This document shows, piece after piece, positions 52,801 through 64,000 of a stretch of 64,000 nucleotides of DNA; the stretch's first letter is position 1, and each line of letters opens with the position of its first letter. This stretch comes from Chrysomallon squamiferum. Its lineage: Eukaryota; Mollusca; Gastropoda; Neomphalida; Peltospiridae. Below the pieces are notes generated by a model. The model did not search any database and was not told where the DNA came from. It was given only the letters and a program-made list of their open reading frames with translations. The stretch is taken from positions 14,460,759 to 14,524,758 of the forward strand of contig CM022678.1 in NCBI GenBank assembly GCA_012295275.1, in the 5' to 3' direction. The translations under genes were made by a program, and so were the position numbers.

Positions 52801-55790
52801 TTTCCTGAATGTGAATGTTCGTAGCTTACAGTCGTATCGACATTATCCTTATGTCTAGTGTCTTTTGGTTGACTGCTTTCAAAATAATTGGAAATTTGTA
52901 GCCAGTCTAATAAAGGGTCATTGACTGAATCGATTTCAGAAAGCTGTTTGTAGTGAGTCTGTGAAATAACAGGATTCAAAACAAACTTTTTGACGATCCC
53001 CTCTTTAATTAATTTCAGATGTTTTTGAATACGAAGCAAATTTGTCTGACAAAACAAATGATGATCTTTTTCTTCATGAGGAAATTTGAAACGTGTTCGC
53101 AATTCCCTAATTCCGTACTCTCTTACCTTGTCACTTTTACACCTGCCTCCAACCCGTACCAAACTTCCACTGTGAAATGATAAAATTCCTTCGAGAAACT
53201 GATCGAGAGCATGATTGGTATAACAGAGAACCAGCATTGGCCTTGGCTTATTATGTTGCCAAATATCGCAGTTAAAAAGAAGAGTTTTAACAATCTTCAG
53301 CCCAACATACGTCTTGCCAGTTCCAGGTGGCCCCTGAATGATGACAAACTCTTTTGTTAAAGCTTGCTGAAATGCTTTGAACTGAGCCACATCAAGATTT
53401 AGATATTCAGGCTGAGGCCAAAGGTCTAGATTCAAAATAGGCGAGCTGTTTTCAAGTATTTCACTCTCCATATCTGCACTAGTATCACTATCGTCTTCAT
53501 CGTCGTCTTTGTCTTGGTCTGCTGTAAAGCTGTCACAATAATCTACATCATCAAGAGAAGAAAAACCAGTCAAATCAATGGATTTAAACGGAGTTCTTTT
53601 GGGATGAACAATTTGTTTTGAATTATTTGCAATAGCATCAAAATCATATTTCAAATAGGGTTTGTTTCGAAGATAACGTGGTGGTCTGATGTCCCTTTTA
53701 CAGAATACAATGTATTCTTCAAATGGAAGCTGGCCTTTTCTGATATTTTGAAGAGCAGAAAGTACATAACGATAAGCTTCGAAGTACGCTGTTGTTTCAA
53801 TCATTACCATTGGTTTGCTTAAATCTATTGGTCTTTCTCCTACGACATACTCAATAAAAATATCGACAGTAACATCTTCGTCTTCGTCTACTTGTTTTGG
53901 TCTAGAATCAACAGAGGCAAGTGAAAATGTTGCATAGTTATCGTTGGACAGACAGACAAGTGTGCCATATATTAATCGCTTTGTGTGTTCCCACTGGATT
54001 TTATTCATACCCGGTGTGTCAAACGTTACAGTATGCACGAATCGGTCTTTACTGAAACCTGATCTCACCACTTTAACGTTATGGTATGTGCGAACAGTCA
54101 GTGGCTGTCTTGGATTTTGAAACGCAAACAAATAATCTCTTACACCCTGGCGCAGCGGCTCAATGAAATCTTCTCTCAGCAGTCTGAACTGTACATCCAG
54201 ATAATCGTCTAGATCTTGGTATCCACCTGTTTCCTTGATTTTACGGAGGAAAGGTTTCGTTGTAGGATAAATATCATCGTATGTTGGCATTACTGAAATA
54301 GTTCTGAAGTCATTGGGGGGTGAGATATCAGCACTCTTAAGCATTCTGTTTGATTTTATTCTATTATTTTCCATTTTCTTTAGAAGTGATGTCTTCGTTT
54401 CCTCTAGTTCGTTTATTTTAAACTGAGTACCTTCACTAAGTTCACTTCTCGTTTCAGCTAGACGATTAACACAACACTCAATATAAGAGGAAACACCACA
54501 GACTGTTGTGATGGCGTGTGGCAAACGCTGCGATAACTCTAACAGAACGATGAGAATGTCGTCAATAAATTCATTTAGTTCTTTTTCAGAATTTTTACAA
54601 AGTTTGCTTTTCATCTTCGTGAGAACCGCTGGCACTGTAAAGTTAAGAAACAGAGACTTTTCTACATCCACTAGCAACTTCAACAACCTCTCAGGATGTC
54701 TACATGGACGACAAGCTTTTGAGAGCATTTTCATAACCAAGCAGACCTCGCTATCTGAAAGAGTTTCCCTGTTGAGAATTGCGTTAAAACCATTGTTTTC
54801 TTGACTCACTGTCAGCAGAATATAGTCTGAATCGTCTTCATCTTTCAGATCTTGGAGTTTTTCAATAGTTAGAAGATCAGTTTGAATTTTTAGATAACTT
54901 GTCGGTTCTTTAATTTCTTCTACAGCCCGTCTTTCGTTAGTTTTTGTTTTCGTTTTCTTATTTTCAACAGTCTGTTCATTTGGCCTCCTCCAAGAAATGT
55001 AATCAGCCAGAGTACTCTGTTTGTAAGTCGGTCTCATTTTCGGACGAGCGCCAGACGACGCCTTTCTTGTTGAGTCGTTTCCTTTTGCTACCTCTTTGGG
55101 AGCGAATTTTATTTCAGTGTTTTTAGATGGAAACTTAGACACTGCGTTATGCTGTGAAGATTTTGAACTCTTTTTGGAAGTAATTGGATCTAACAGTGAC
55201 GGAAAATCTTCTGTCAAACTGTTATTTAATCGAACTTTCCTTCTTTCTGATTCTGGAATGTTTGTTGTTGGCGAAGACTGTAACCTCCAGTTCAGCTGAT
55301 CGCTCGAACGAGACTTTCTGTTCCATCGAGTTTCCAGCTTTGTGTTTCTTTGTTTTAGAACTGATACATCTTCCTTTTTATTTGATGACGATTTTTTGCA
55401 TTCAGCTGCAGAAGTCAGAGATGGAAAATCTTCATTTCTTGTTTCATTTCGTGGGTGATTTTGTATGTTCAGTGTCCCCCATGATATTTGTTCAGAGTTT
55501 GTTCCCTTGGATTTACCAAATCTTCTAAATGAATGATGTTTTTCACTTGATACATCACATTTAGAGACAGCAGTCAAACTGGGGAATTCTGAATCGACCT
55601 GACAGACTGCCTCGCTCTCTTCTTCCTCTCTCTCTTTATCTGAATCGTCGTTTTCAGTTATTTCATTTTTATCAGACAACCAGTCGTCCGTGAGGCATTT
55701 TAACTTGTTGGTTTTGCCTGATAAGACACGATCCTCTGTTTTATTACTGATGTCACAGACCCAGCTTTCTTCTTTACTCCACGCAGACAT
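49597..55790 (-). CDS. ZNFX1: NFX1-type zinc finger helicase ZNFX1
   Basis: Minus-strand exons 55790-50042 and 49685-49597, 5838 nt, 1945 residues (vertebrate ZNFX1 is about 1900). The start is MSAWSKEES: an in-frame ATG 30 bases upstream lies on the intron side of the acceptor TATTACAG that ends at 55803. Order: low-complexity N-terminus with three FPSL motifs (~67, ~120, ~196); ARM-like region; acidic linker (~755-780); SF1 helicase with Walker A GPPGTGKT (~818), IIIEEAAE (~1156), LIGDHQQLRP, LEKQHRMRP and late motifs VTPIDNYQGEE and VALSRARKG; NFX1-type Cys/His fingers (~1440-1660, such as CGHVCAKRCHP); C-terminal RZ finger with C1914, H1918, C1931 and C1934. The second exon completes the RZ finger after donor GAAG|GTAATA. 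ZNFX1 is an RNA helicase: an antiviral RNA sensor in mammals and a small-RNA inheritance factor in C. elegans. Confidence 0.96.
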
Positions 55791-56549
55791 TGTGGTGAGT
55801 ATCTGTAATACTAAATGCATTTTATAATTAGGAAGCTGTTATTACACTGAAGGAATATTGCTGATTTGAAGAAGGGTTTTTTTCACTCACTTTATCACAG
55901 TGTATTCAAAATATATTCCAAATGTTGTTTTATTTATTTGCAACCTTAGACGATAATAATAACAGAGTGTGATAATACCCCACACACGCACACTTACACA
56001 AACGCGCGCGCGCACACACATATAATATTGCAATGGTTTTTCCAATTGATCATTTATTTTATTTATTTTTATTTTTATTTGTTTAACTGTTTAAGGAATC
56101 TCCTGAATAAAATCATGTCTCACTGATATATACTCATATGCTTGATATTGCCATTTTCTTTTAATTACAAACACTAGTATAGCTCAGCTTGTTAATTGAC
56201 AGTTAATTGTTATGCACTTTGTTTACAAATTACAAATACAACGTCAAATTTACTCTGACCTTGATGGAAATGGCTGAGAGAGGGTTGCTGTGATCGTATA
56301 GTGGGAATAACTTAATAGTAGCTTGAGATAAGGTTTCAAGTGGGAAACAGTGGTAAATCTTGTGATTTTCCTGTCCGGATCAACCGAAATCCAGAAAAAC
56401 GAGATCCGTGAAATCGAGGATCAACAGCATTAGGTAAGTTATGCACCGTCTTCCTAACACCAGTTCTGTACCTATTTCCCTTATTATTAATGTTTTCTCA
56501 TTTTTCTCTTTTTATAACAAAGATTTATGAAGAGAGATAATGACCGTTT

Positions 56550-56587
<38 letters not shown>

Positions 56588-57270
56588 CAACAACAACAAC
56601 AACGGTATCAATAACAATAATAATAATAACTAGTAGTAGTCGTCGTCGTAGTAGTAGTAGTAGTAGTAGTAGCAGTAGTATTATAAAACGAAAGATTAAA
56701 TATTTCTGTTAATTTGTAATTCTATAAAAATTATATGTAAAAGTACAGAAATTTTAAACTCTTTGTTACATGTTTAAAATTAAGAAATTATTTAAATAAT
56801 TTTAACATTTTTAATATTAATGCCTGAAGAATACACTGACACTAAATAATTAAACTGGTAGAAACCACTACAAGTAAAATAAACACTTGTCTTACCGTCC
56901 GACTGATTTATTAAAACTTTACATAAATAAATTAATCCCGAGCAGAAATATTAACAGTAAACTGAAACGAAAATGTCATTACAATTTATATTGAAATAGC
57001 ACGACAAAATGGCCGAAATTAGAAGAGCTGAATCACCTAGTAGCAAAAGTAGACTAACTTACAAGCCCTCATAAACATCATGGATAAGAAAAAGTACTCT
57101 CTGGTTACATAGTTTCATTCTGCATAGTGAATTTGTAAACTAAAAACTCACCTAGATGTGTATTTGAAACATACTCAAAACGTACTCCATGTTTATTATC
57201 GTTTAGTCACTTCGTGAAACAAGTTTTCTAGGAACTGCTTGACACATCCTACTTTCAGTTTGTTACTTAC
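55791..57270 (-). other. ZNFX1 5' UTR end and probable 5' intron
   Basis: On the minus strand the exon carrying the start begins at 55802, right after TTTAGTATTACAG, leaving a 12-base UTR segment. The rest appears to be intron. It holds CA-rich DNA (55980-56021), an AAT/CAA/GTA triplet cluster (56551-56685) and no coding exon. Confidence 0.5.
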
Positions 57271-57340
57271 TGGATCAGATCGATGTTTGCATAACAACGC
57301 CATGATCAACGTAATGGCTGACGGTGCAAGTATGTGACCT
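57271..57340 (-). other. Candidate non-coding first exon of ZNFX1
   Basis: On the minus strand CTGATCCA|GTAAGTAAC is a strong donor in a less AT-rich patch. It would splice to the acceptor at 55803-55805. The outer limit is approximate. Divergent promoter activity is possible because the plus strand of the same patch holds ATGGCTGACGG. Confidence 0.3.
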
Positions 57341-58140
57341 TTAAACCCGACACGAACACAGGTTGTAATTGTATCAGTTTACAAAACATACATTTGTATC
57401 GCGAAATGGTCCGGATAGTTACCATTTGAGATTAATAGCAGATTTATATATAGATCTGCATAATGTATATTCCTACTCGCCTCACCTGCCATGATATGCT
57501 AAAATTCACTGATAAATAATCGTCATTCTTTTTACATTAGTTAATCTTTATAAATAGCAACACATGCAAATGTTATTTTAACACTGTCTTTCTAATATTT
57601 ACATTTTTCATTTTTTATCGAGAGCTTACTCCCAGGATCCTCTGCCCTTAACGTCGCCAGACCTCTGTCCTAATGTCAGTCGTACTCGTTAAATACAACA
57701 ATGTACCAACGTCATCATATGAATGGAATTTCAAGGGGAAACGTTCTTATAATCACCAATTTAGTTTTCTCTCTTTTTTTAATCACTATTTATTTATTTA
57801 TTTTATTTTATTTTAATTTTTATTTTATTTTATTTTGTTTTATTTGTTTATTTCTTTAATTACGTAGCTTATTTATTTAGTTTAGTTTAATTTAGTTTAG
57901 TTGTTTATTTCTTTAATTACTTACTTACGTATTTATTATTTATTTATTTATTTTGTTGTTGTTGTTGACGGCTCTTTTTATTTTATTATTTTTTTAATTA
58001 TTATCATTAATTTTTCATTCAGTTTTATATTTTATTTTCTTTGATGTATTCTTTTTTTTCTGTTTATATTGTTTGTTTGTTTTTGTTGTTTTTTATAGTG
58101 TTCTTTTTCTCTTACTCTTTTTTATTATTTTTGTTTTTTA

Positions 58141-58172
<32 letters not shown>

Positions 58173-58185
58173 TATTATTATTATG

Positions 58186-58224
<39 letters not shown>

Positions 58225-58980
58225 GTTACACAAAATACATACGTATCACCAAAAAATGCTCTAAAAAATGGAACTAAATAAAAACGTATTTTTAAAAAAA
58301 GTGACAAATAGATTTACTTTCTGTTTTAAACTTGTTATCTTATGTTGCATTCTTTTCATAACTTACATTTTTCATCTCGGGTCATATCTATTATAAAAGT
58401 CAGTGTTATCTTACGTTATTACTTTCGCTATCTGTAAGGTCTATCCGTTTATCTGAATTAACTGTCTGTCTGCTCTCTGAGTGACGGTCTGTCTGCCTGC
58501 CTGTCTGTCTGTCTGTCTGTCTGAGTGAATAAATAAATATTTATTTATATCAGAAAATACACTTAAATAATGATAATAGCTAAAACGTATTTGAAAAAGA
58601 AAATGTAAACGTTACCACAGTTTATCACTGATGGTTATCCGGTGACAGAGATACGAATTGTTAGTATTATCTGAGAGCGGATACGCTGTTCTTACTCCGC
58701 TGTCTATCAAAAAATAAATAATTCTTTTGTCACTATTAAGTGTTTCTAAGTCTGTAGTTGACATGCATAATTAATTAAGAATAATGGTTAATAATGCTTT
58801 TTATTAATTTTGTTTCTTGAAAATTAAATTATTATTTTCAGTATTGGCTTAGCACGATAACTGATGTCTTTATCTTGATGTCGCTAAGACCACTGCTTAC
58901 AGTAGACTGTCGCACGGTGATAAATTGATTCTTTATGCTCGGATTCTTTAACTAAGCAGCTGTTGCGAAGCAGTCCATAT
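57341..58980. other. Intergenic between ZNFX1 and the JmjC gene
   Basis: The two genes are transcribed away from each other. Contents are TTTA/TTTTA tracts (57785-57960), an ATT microsatellite (58142-58222), a short CTGT run (58500-58522) and unremarkable AT-rich DNA. No exon was seen. Confidence 0.6.
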
Positions 58981-58989
58981 CAGACATCG

Positions 58990-59121
58990 ATTTATTATAC
59001 ACGGGGTTTATATTTGGTCCAAGTGTAATAATAACGTGGCACACTTTAGTGCAGATATTTTTAAAACACAGACTGTAATAATACTGGGATCAGTAAAGAA
59101 AAGATTAATTTCTGAATGAGG
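58990..59121 (+). other. Candidate non-coding first exon of the JmjC gene
   Basis: CTGAATGAGG|GTAAGTAA is a strong donor at 59121/59122. The next good acceptor is TTGAACTTGCAG ending at 59758, eight bases before the ATG of gene 8. The left edge is approximate. Confidence 0.4.
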
Positions 59122-59766
59122 GTAAGTAATTTTATAACTTATATCTTTAGCTGCTGTTTTCATTTTACATTAATTCGTCCGTTTATCTCATGTTGTATCA
59201 AGTTTAAAGATTTCAAACTTCTATTGAGCAAATGGTATACGTAAGCTATCAATATTTCTAAACTACATAAGAACAATATAGAAAAGATCTAATATTTTAA
59301 GATGATATAACTAGAAAGAATAGAAAAAAAAAAAAAAAAAAATACTTCGGAAGGAAAAAACAAATTAAACAGCAAATTGAAGTACACCGGCTCGTGAAAA
59401 CGTGATCAATTAATAGACTGTTCCAAATAAGTAAAAATTAAATTTAATGGCATGTGTATTCGTGTGTGTATATATTCATGTGTATGCATTAATATTAATA
59501 AAATTATTAATAAAAATGAACATATACAACAAAATGTCTGTATAAGTTACACATAATAATCAAAATGGAATTAATTTTAGACACGTTGCAAAAAACACAT
59601 GTAAATAAATAAATAAATAGAAAAATAACATAGAACCCAAAGCATTTTATGAATTAATTCAGCTGCAAACGATCACAAAATGTAATGATATAATATTTTA
59701 TATTTATTTATTTCTTATGAATCCGTTTGTCACCAACGAAATATTTTTGAACTTGCAGTGAACACA

Positions 59767-59939
59767 ATGGACACAATTCATTTATTTATTTCTCTACTGT
59801 TGATGATTCCCAGCGACTCCAAAATTGGCTTTGTAAAAGATCAGAAGAAAGATTTAGTGTTTCCACCAAAGGTCACAAAGATAAAAGGACTTCCTGATGG
59901 ACACCTGGGACCACTAGGTCAGTGACGTAATCTTTTAAA

Positions 59940-59972
<33 letters not shown>

Positions 59973-61344
59973 AAATACATAAATAAATAAATAATAATGA
60001 TGATAAATAATAATAATAATAATCGTTGTAGTAGTAGTAGTAATGTATTAAATGTTTAGTTTTTCTGTAGTATAATACAGAAGTAGATAATTACAGGGCA
60101 TAAATAATTGTGTATACTGAATTTTCAATAATTATTTCAATTATTGCCAACCGGTAATTTTATTTCCACTGAAAATCATTCAGTGTACGTCTAGTACTCA
60201 AATGATATAAGACTATGTAGCATTCTAAAACAACTCTCGTGTTCAAAACACAGTTTAAATTCAGTAATACTAGGCACGTGTCGAAGCTTAAAATGATTTA
60301 ATGACAGATTTATTAATATAATTAGTATCAGTTATTACAGATTAATTTTTTAAAGTCACTATTTTGTAAAAAATACAGTATACGCTGTTAATTAAATTAA
60401 AACATTATAAATATGTTATTTAAGACCTAAATGAAAACTCAGTCTAAGGCCAGCCCCAAAACGCTGCTGAATTACATCTATCTCTTTACAAGTTTTATAA
60501 CGTGCTTTATAAGAAAATGAGAACTATCTGATACAAAAACATAAAATACGATAAAATAAATCTAAAACTGTATCACGATTAAAAATATACATTTATTCAC
60601 AACGCAGATATTTCAGTCCGTTTTAATCAATATAATGAAACAATAATTTAAATCAATAGAAATATATTTTAACGTGTTTCCTATTTAGCACGAAATCACA
60701 TTATTGATTTCACATTTCACAGGTGCCCAGTGTCCACCCACAGGTCCAGTTGATGAACTGGAGGGGTTCCCTCACGTGAGAGTTTTCTATAACGGTTATG
60801 TGAAGACTGGTCAGCCAGTCGTCTTTAGACACGCACTGAAAGGAGCCTCTGTTATTAGTCTGTGGAGCGACGACGAATACTTAGATACTAAGTATAATCA
60901 CTATAAGTACTATAAGTACTAGTACTAGTACTACTACTACTATAATAATAATAAACGACAACAAAAACAAGGAGTCTCTGTCCCGACTATAGAGTCATGA
61001 CGAATATCTAGGTCTAAGTGTAGACACTATAATAACAACAACTACTACTATTACACTACATCAACTACTACTATTACCACTACTACTATTACTGCTACAA
61101 TAATAACAATCAAAAAAAAAACACTGTAGAGTGACAACGAATACCTAAATATTAAGTACAGTCTTTATAATAACAACCACAACCACAACAATGAACCTCT
61201 ATTCTCATTGTGAAGCGATGATGAGTTCTTGGATACTAAGATAGTGCCTATAATAACAACTACGACTACAATAATAACAACAACACGAAACTTCAGTTCT
61301 GACTCTGTGGGGCTATGACTATAGATACTATATATAGTCACTAT

Positions 61345-61375
<31 letters not shown>

Positions 61376-61537
61376 TCACAACAATAATAATTATAGTAAA
61401 AACAACAACAATAAAAGTTGTTTTTATTATTATTATTATTATTATTAATAGTTGTATTACTATTACTGCTACTTCTGCAACAATAACAAGAACTACTACT
61501 ACTATTACTATACCACTACTACTACTATCACTACTAT

Positions 61538-61584
<47 letters not shown>

Positions 61585-61904
61585 TAAACTGCCATCTCTG
61601 TTTCCATCCATCTGTCATGTAATTACCTGATTATTTAGTTTATTACAGTTTTGTTTATATTTCTGTTTGGTTGTTTCGCTCTATCGAGTTAACCAGTGCA
61701 TTTAAATCTGTTTCTTTTCTTCTTATTATTATTTTTTAAATATTAAAAATTTAAATTGTTATTCCAAACGGAAATTCTTTATTATTAGAGGCAGAAAACA
61801 GACTGTTGTACGTATTTGTATTTCAAATATAAATCGAAGAAAGTCAGATGTACTGAATATATTTTCATTTCGATCTTCGTTTTCCGAGCTACAGTTTGAC
61901 AGAG

Positions 61905-61951
<47 letters not shown>

Positions 61952-62779
61952 TAAAGTAGAAAAAATAAATAATAATTAAAAATAGAGGTGGGTTATCGGC
62001 TTCATGCATCAACAGTGACTGTTACCTATGTTTCGCAATAGTTTTGGAAAAACGGAAGTTTCGGTGACAATGAGGAGACAACTATTTCGTCAAGAGAAGG
62101 TAATTCGTAACGTTCAAGTGATGCAGCTGAAGAGGTTTTTGTACGAGTACATGTATGAAGACTGGTACCTCTCCAGTACTATACCACGTGACTTAATGGC
62201 TCAGCTACCAGTATGTGAACTTTATCACTAGTTTCAGTTAAACAATTTATTGTTTTATATTTAGGTGCAAAATGTACTGGACTATGTATAAATTTGTTAT
62301 TTAAGTTACAATAATATAACTTTGTTATTGTTAGAGTTACAATATCAACGAAATTAATTAATTTTTAAATTTTCATTGATCACTAATTCTTTCAGACATA
62401 ATTCTAACAGCTTAAAATGAAGAATTTTTTTTTATAAAATCCTTTATGAAGAAGCTATGAGAATTAAAAAGAAAGTTCTTATTTCAAATTATTAAAAGCA
62501 AACTAGTTCATTTTTCGAGCTGTTTTTTCGGGCTTAATAATAAAAGTAACAAAACAACGGATATTACGTTATTTTAACAATATATTTATATATGATATGA
62601 AAGTACCTTATAAAAAATAAATTATGTAATCTGAATTTAAATATCTTTTATTCAAGATGCTATACTTCGTTTGGGGTTTTTCAAATATTCACATACATAT
62701 ATTTAATTTATTTTTACTTCAGGATATATAGGATGTGTCATTAACGATGTGGATTATATACAAGCGATTCACTGATTTA

Positions 62780-62817
<38 letters not shown>

Positions 62818-63203
62818 CATGCAGAGATATATATATAAATGTTATTTTTCTAAGCTGCCATCGGTTCTGAGTTGTGGCACATTAAGTCAGTTCCTGCAGG
62901 AGGCGGAACTGTGGATGAGTAGTGGAGGGACGTCGTCGAAGCTGCACAGTCATCTTGATCACAACCTGCACTGTGTTCTTTTTGGACGTAGAGACTTCGT
63001 TGTTATTGAAAACAAATACAAACGTAATTTCGACTTTGAAGAAGCAGTAAGTGTTTTGCATACTATGTTAATAACATGCTCTGTCGTTTGATTTATATTA
63101 CTTTTTGAACGGGAAATATTTCGGACTGTCTAGGAAAACTTGCAGTTCGTTAAGTTAAAAAAAAACAAAAAAACATCCTTCTTTCTATATTTATTTCTGA
63201 AAA

Positions 63204-63246
<43 letters not shown>

Positions 63247-63927
63247 CTTTTTTCTCTTTACTATTATTATTTTTTTATGAAGGCATTATTACTTCTTTTT
63301 CGTTGATTTTAAATATGTGTGTTTTTGTGTGTGTGTGTGTGTGTGTGTGTGATATTATTATTATTTGTTGTTGTTGTTATTTCTTCGATGTTGTTGTTTT
63401 GGGGGGTTTATTCTTTTTGGGGGGTATGTGTTGTTCGTCTTTTCTAACTTGTAGTTGTTTTGTAGTACCCTAACGCTGGAGAAGGTTCCTCACCTATGGA
63501 TATGGATGTGATAAACGCCTTCAAATACGATAAATTGAGCAAGACACCGTGGACGTGGTCCACGTTGAGGTCAGGAGACTGCATCCTCATACCAGCAGGT
63601 AATAATAAAATATTATGTCAAAAATAATAAATATAAAAATTTTAAAATATTATGTAGTTTCGTTTTACGTCGTGAACGTTTTTAAAGAAAATCACTCTAG
63701 ATATTCTAGGGTTGCTAATTTATTTTAAATATATATTTTTAGGTTATCTTCATCACGTGCGAGCTATAGGAAGAAGTATGTCTTTCACTATACTGTTCAC
63801 ACCTCTTGAAGATCTCGACTTGTCAGACTGCAGAAATACAGAAAATGAACAGTTAACTCTAGCAGACGCCAATTTTACCTGGGCCTTTGAGAAAGGAGTT
63901 AGAGTATGCGTTATTTATTCACACATT

Positions 63928-63997
<70 letters not shown>

Positions 63998-64000
63998 TAT
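59767..64000 (+). CDS. JmjC-domain oxygenase with signal peptide, 3' end outside the window
   Basis: Exons 59767-59917, 60723-60891, 62042-62210, 62855-63046, 63466-63598 and 63743-63903 join in frame to 325 residues; a donor GTATGC follows, so the gene continues past the edge. MDTIHLFISLLLMIPSDS is a signal peptide, placing the protein in the ER or outside the cell. The JmjC/cupin fold starts near FPHVRVFYNGYVKTGQPVVF (~60). The Fe(II) triad is visible: H196 and D198 in HSHLDHN and H275 in GYLHHV. GRRDFVVIEN and the SGDCILIPAG turn also fit. The intact triad suggests a working 2-oxoglutarate-dependent hydroxylase; the substrate is unknown. The donor of exon 2, AA|GTATAA, is weak and is chosen because it restores frame into FGKTEVSV. 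Relatives include JMJD7/JMJD8-like proteins, but orthology is not assigned. Confidence 0.85.
60840..61350. repeat. Tandem decayed copies of an exon end plus donor
   Basis: The end of exon 2 of gene 8 (GGAGCCTCTG ... GACGAATACTTAGATACTAA) and the following intron start are repeated in diverged form at about 60971-61036, 61120-61175, 61193-61258 and 61287-61350. Each copy ends in CTATAATAACAAC-like triplets. Examples are GGAGTCTCTG and GACGAATATCTAGGTCTAAG in the second copy, and GATGAGTTCTTGGATACTAA in the fourth. Confidence 0.8.
61351..61586. repeat. AAC, ATT and ACT triplet tract
   Basis: Runs of CAA, ATT and CTA follow the decayed exon copies. The final pure CTA run is at about 61534-61585. 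Another AAT run is at 61907-61949. Confidence 0.93.
63207..63243. repeat. ATT microsatellite
   Basis: It lies in the intron between gene 8 exons 62855-63046 and 63466-63598. GT runs occur at 63324-63350 and, in the previous intron, 62784-62813. Confidence 0.92.
63931..63994. repeat. CT run passing into TA run
   Basis: About 30 bases of CT followed directly by about 34 bases of TA lie in the last intron visible, at the window edge. Confidence 0.95.

Noticed and set aside
55791-55820. Upstream ATG (MHLVLQIL...) as the ZNFX1 start
   Set aside because: It lies on the intron side of a TTACAG acceptor; the next ATG gives MSAWSKEES at the start of the mature exon.
61341-61607. Poly-Ser, poly-Asn and poly-Leu frames
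   Set aside because: They are triplet microsatellite translations in an intron of the JmjC gene.

Overview
The window is eukaryotic nuclear DNA from an animal. Genes are split into many short exons with GT-AG introns, the DNA is strongly AT-rich, and ATT, CT and CA/GT microsatellites and minisatellites are everywhere. The gene set (ZNFX1, clathrin light chain, a GAREM-like CABIT-SAM protein, a LamG/PAN secreted protein, a secreted JmjC oxygenase) fits a lophotrochozoan, most likely a mollusc and perhaps a gastropod. That placement is inference from gene content and texture. No bacterial, viral, CRISPR, rRNA or tRNA feature was found.

Eight protein-coding genes were rebuilt by hand by joining exons at GT/AG sites with consistent phase. 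(1) 1-7222 (+) is the 3' part of a four-pass membrane protein of uncertain family. (2) 14521-19947 (+) is a 369-residue protein whose third exon resembles a TRADD N-terminal-type fold. (3) 24466-20832 (-) is a 555-residue secreted LamG-LamG-PAN protein. (4) 32043-27057 (-) is a 364-residue secreted protein with a Pro/Thr/Val-rich stalk and a colipase-fold cysteine domain. (5) 35838-38575 (+) is a 406-residue CABIT plus SAM adaptor, GAREM-like. (6) 45524-40303 (-) is clathrin light chain, 225 residues. (7) 55790-49597 (-) is ZNFX1, 1945 residues, almost all in one giant exon plus a small last exon that completes the RZ zinc finger. (8) 59767 to the window end (+) is a JmjC protein with a signal peptide, cut off by the edge. 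In all complete genes the summed exon length is a multiple of three, and the two edge-truncated genes keep frame throughout.

The genes do not form an operon-like system. Several belong to signalling or defence-associated families (TRADD-N-like, GAREM-like, ZNFX1), but nothing in the sequence shows that they act together.

The most unusual signal is at splice sites. In gene 1 an intron carries more than 30 copies of a roughly 26-bp repeat, each with a TTACAG acceptor-like element, and the real acceptor of the next exon is the last copy. In gene 8 the 3' end of exon 2, including its donor, is followed by four decayed copies of the same exon-donor-trinucleotide block. Two further minisatellites show higher-order periods (3 x 52 bp and 8 x 29 bp). 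A tandem segment upstream of gene 5 looks like the flanks of a lost neighbouring copy of that gene.
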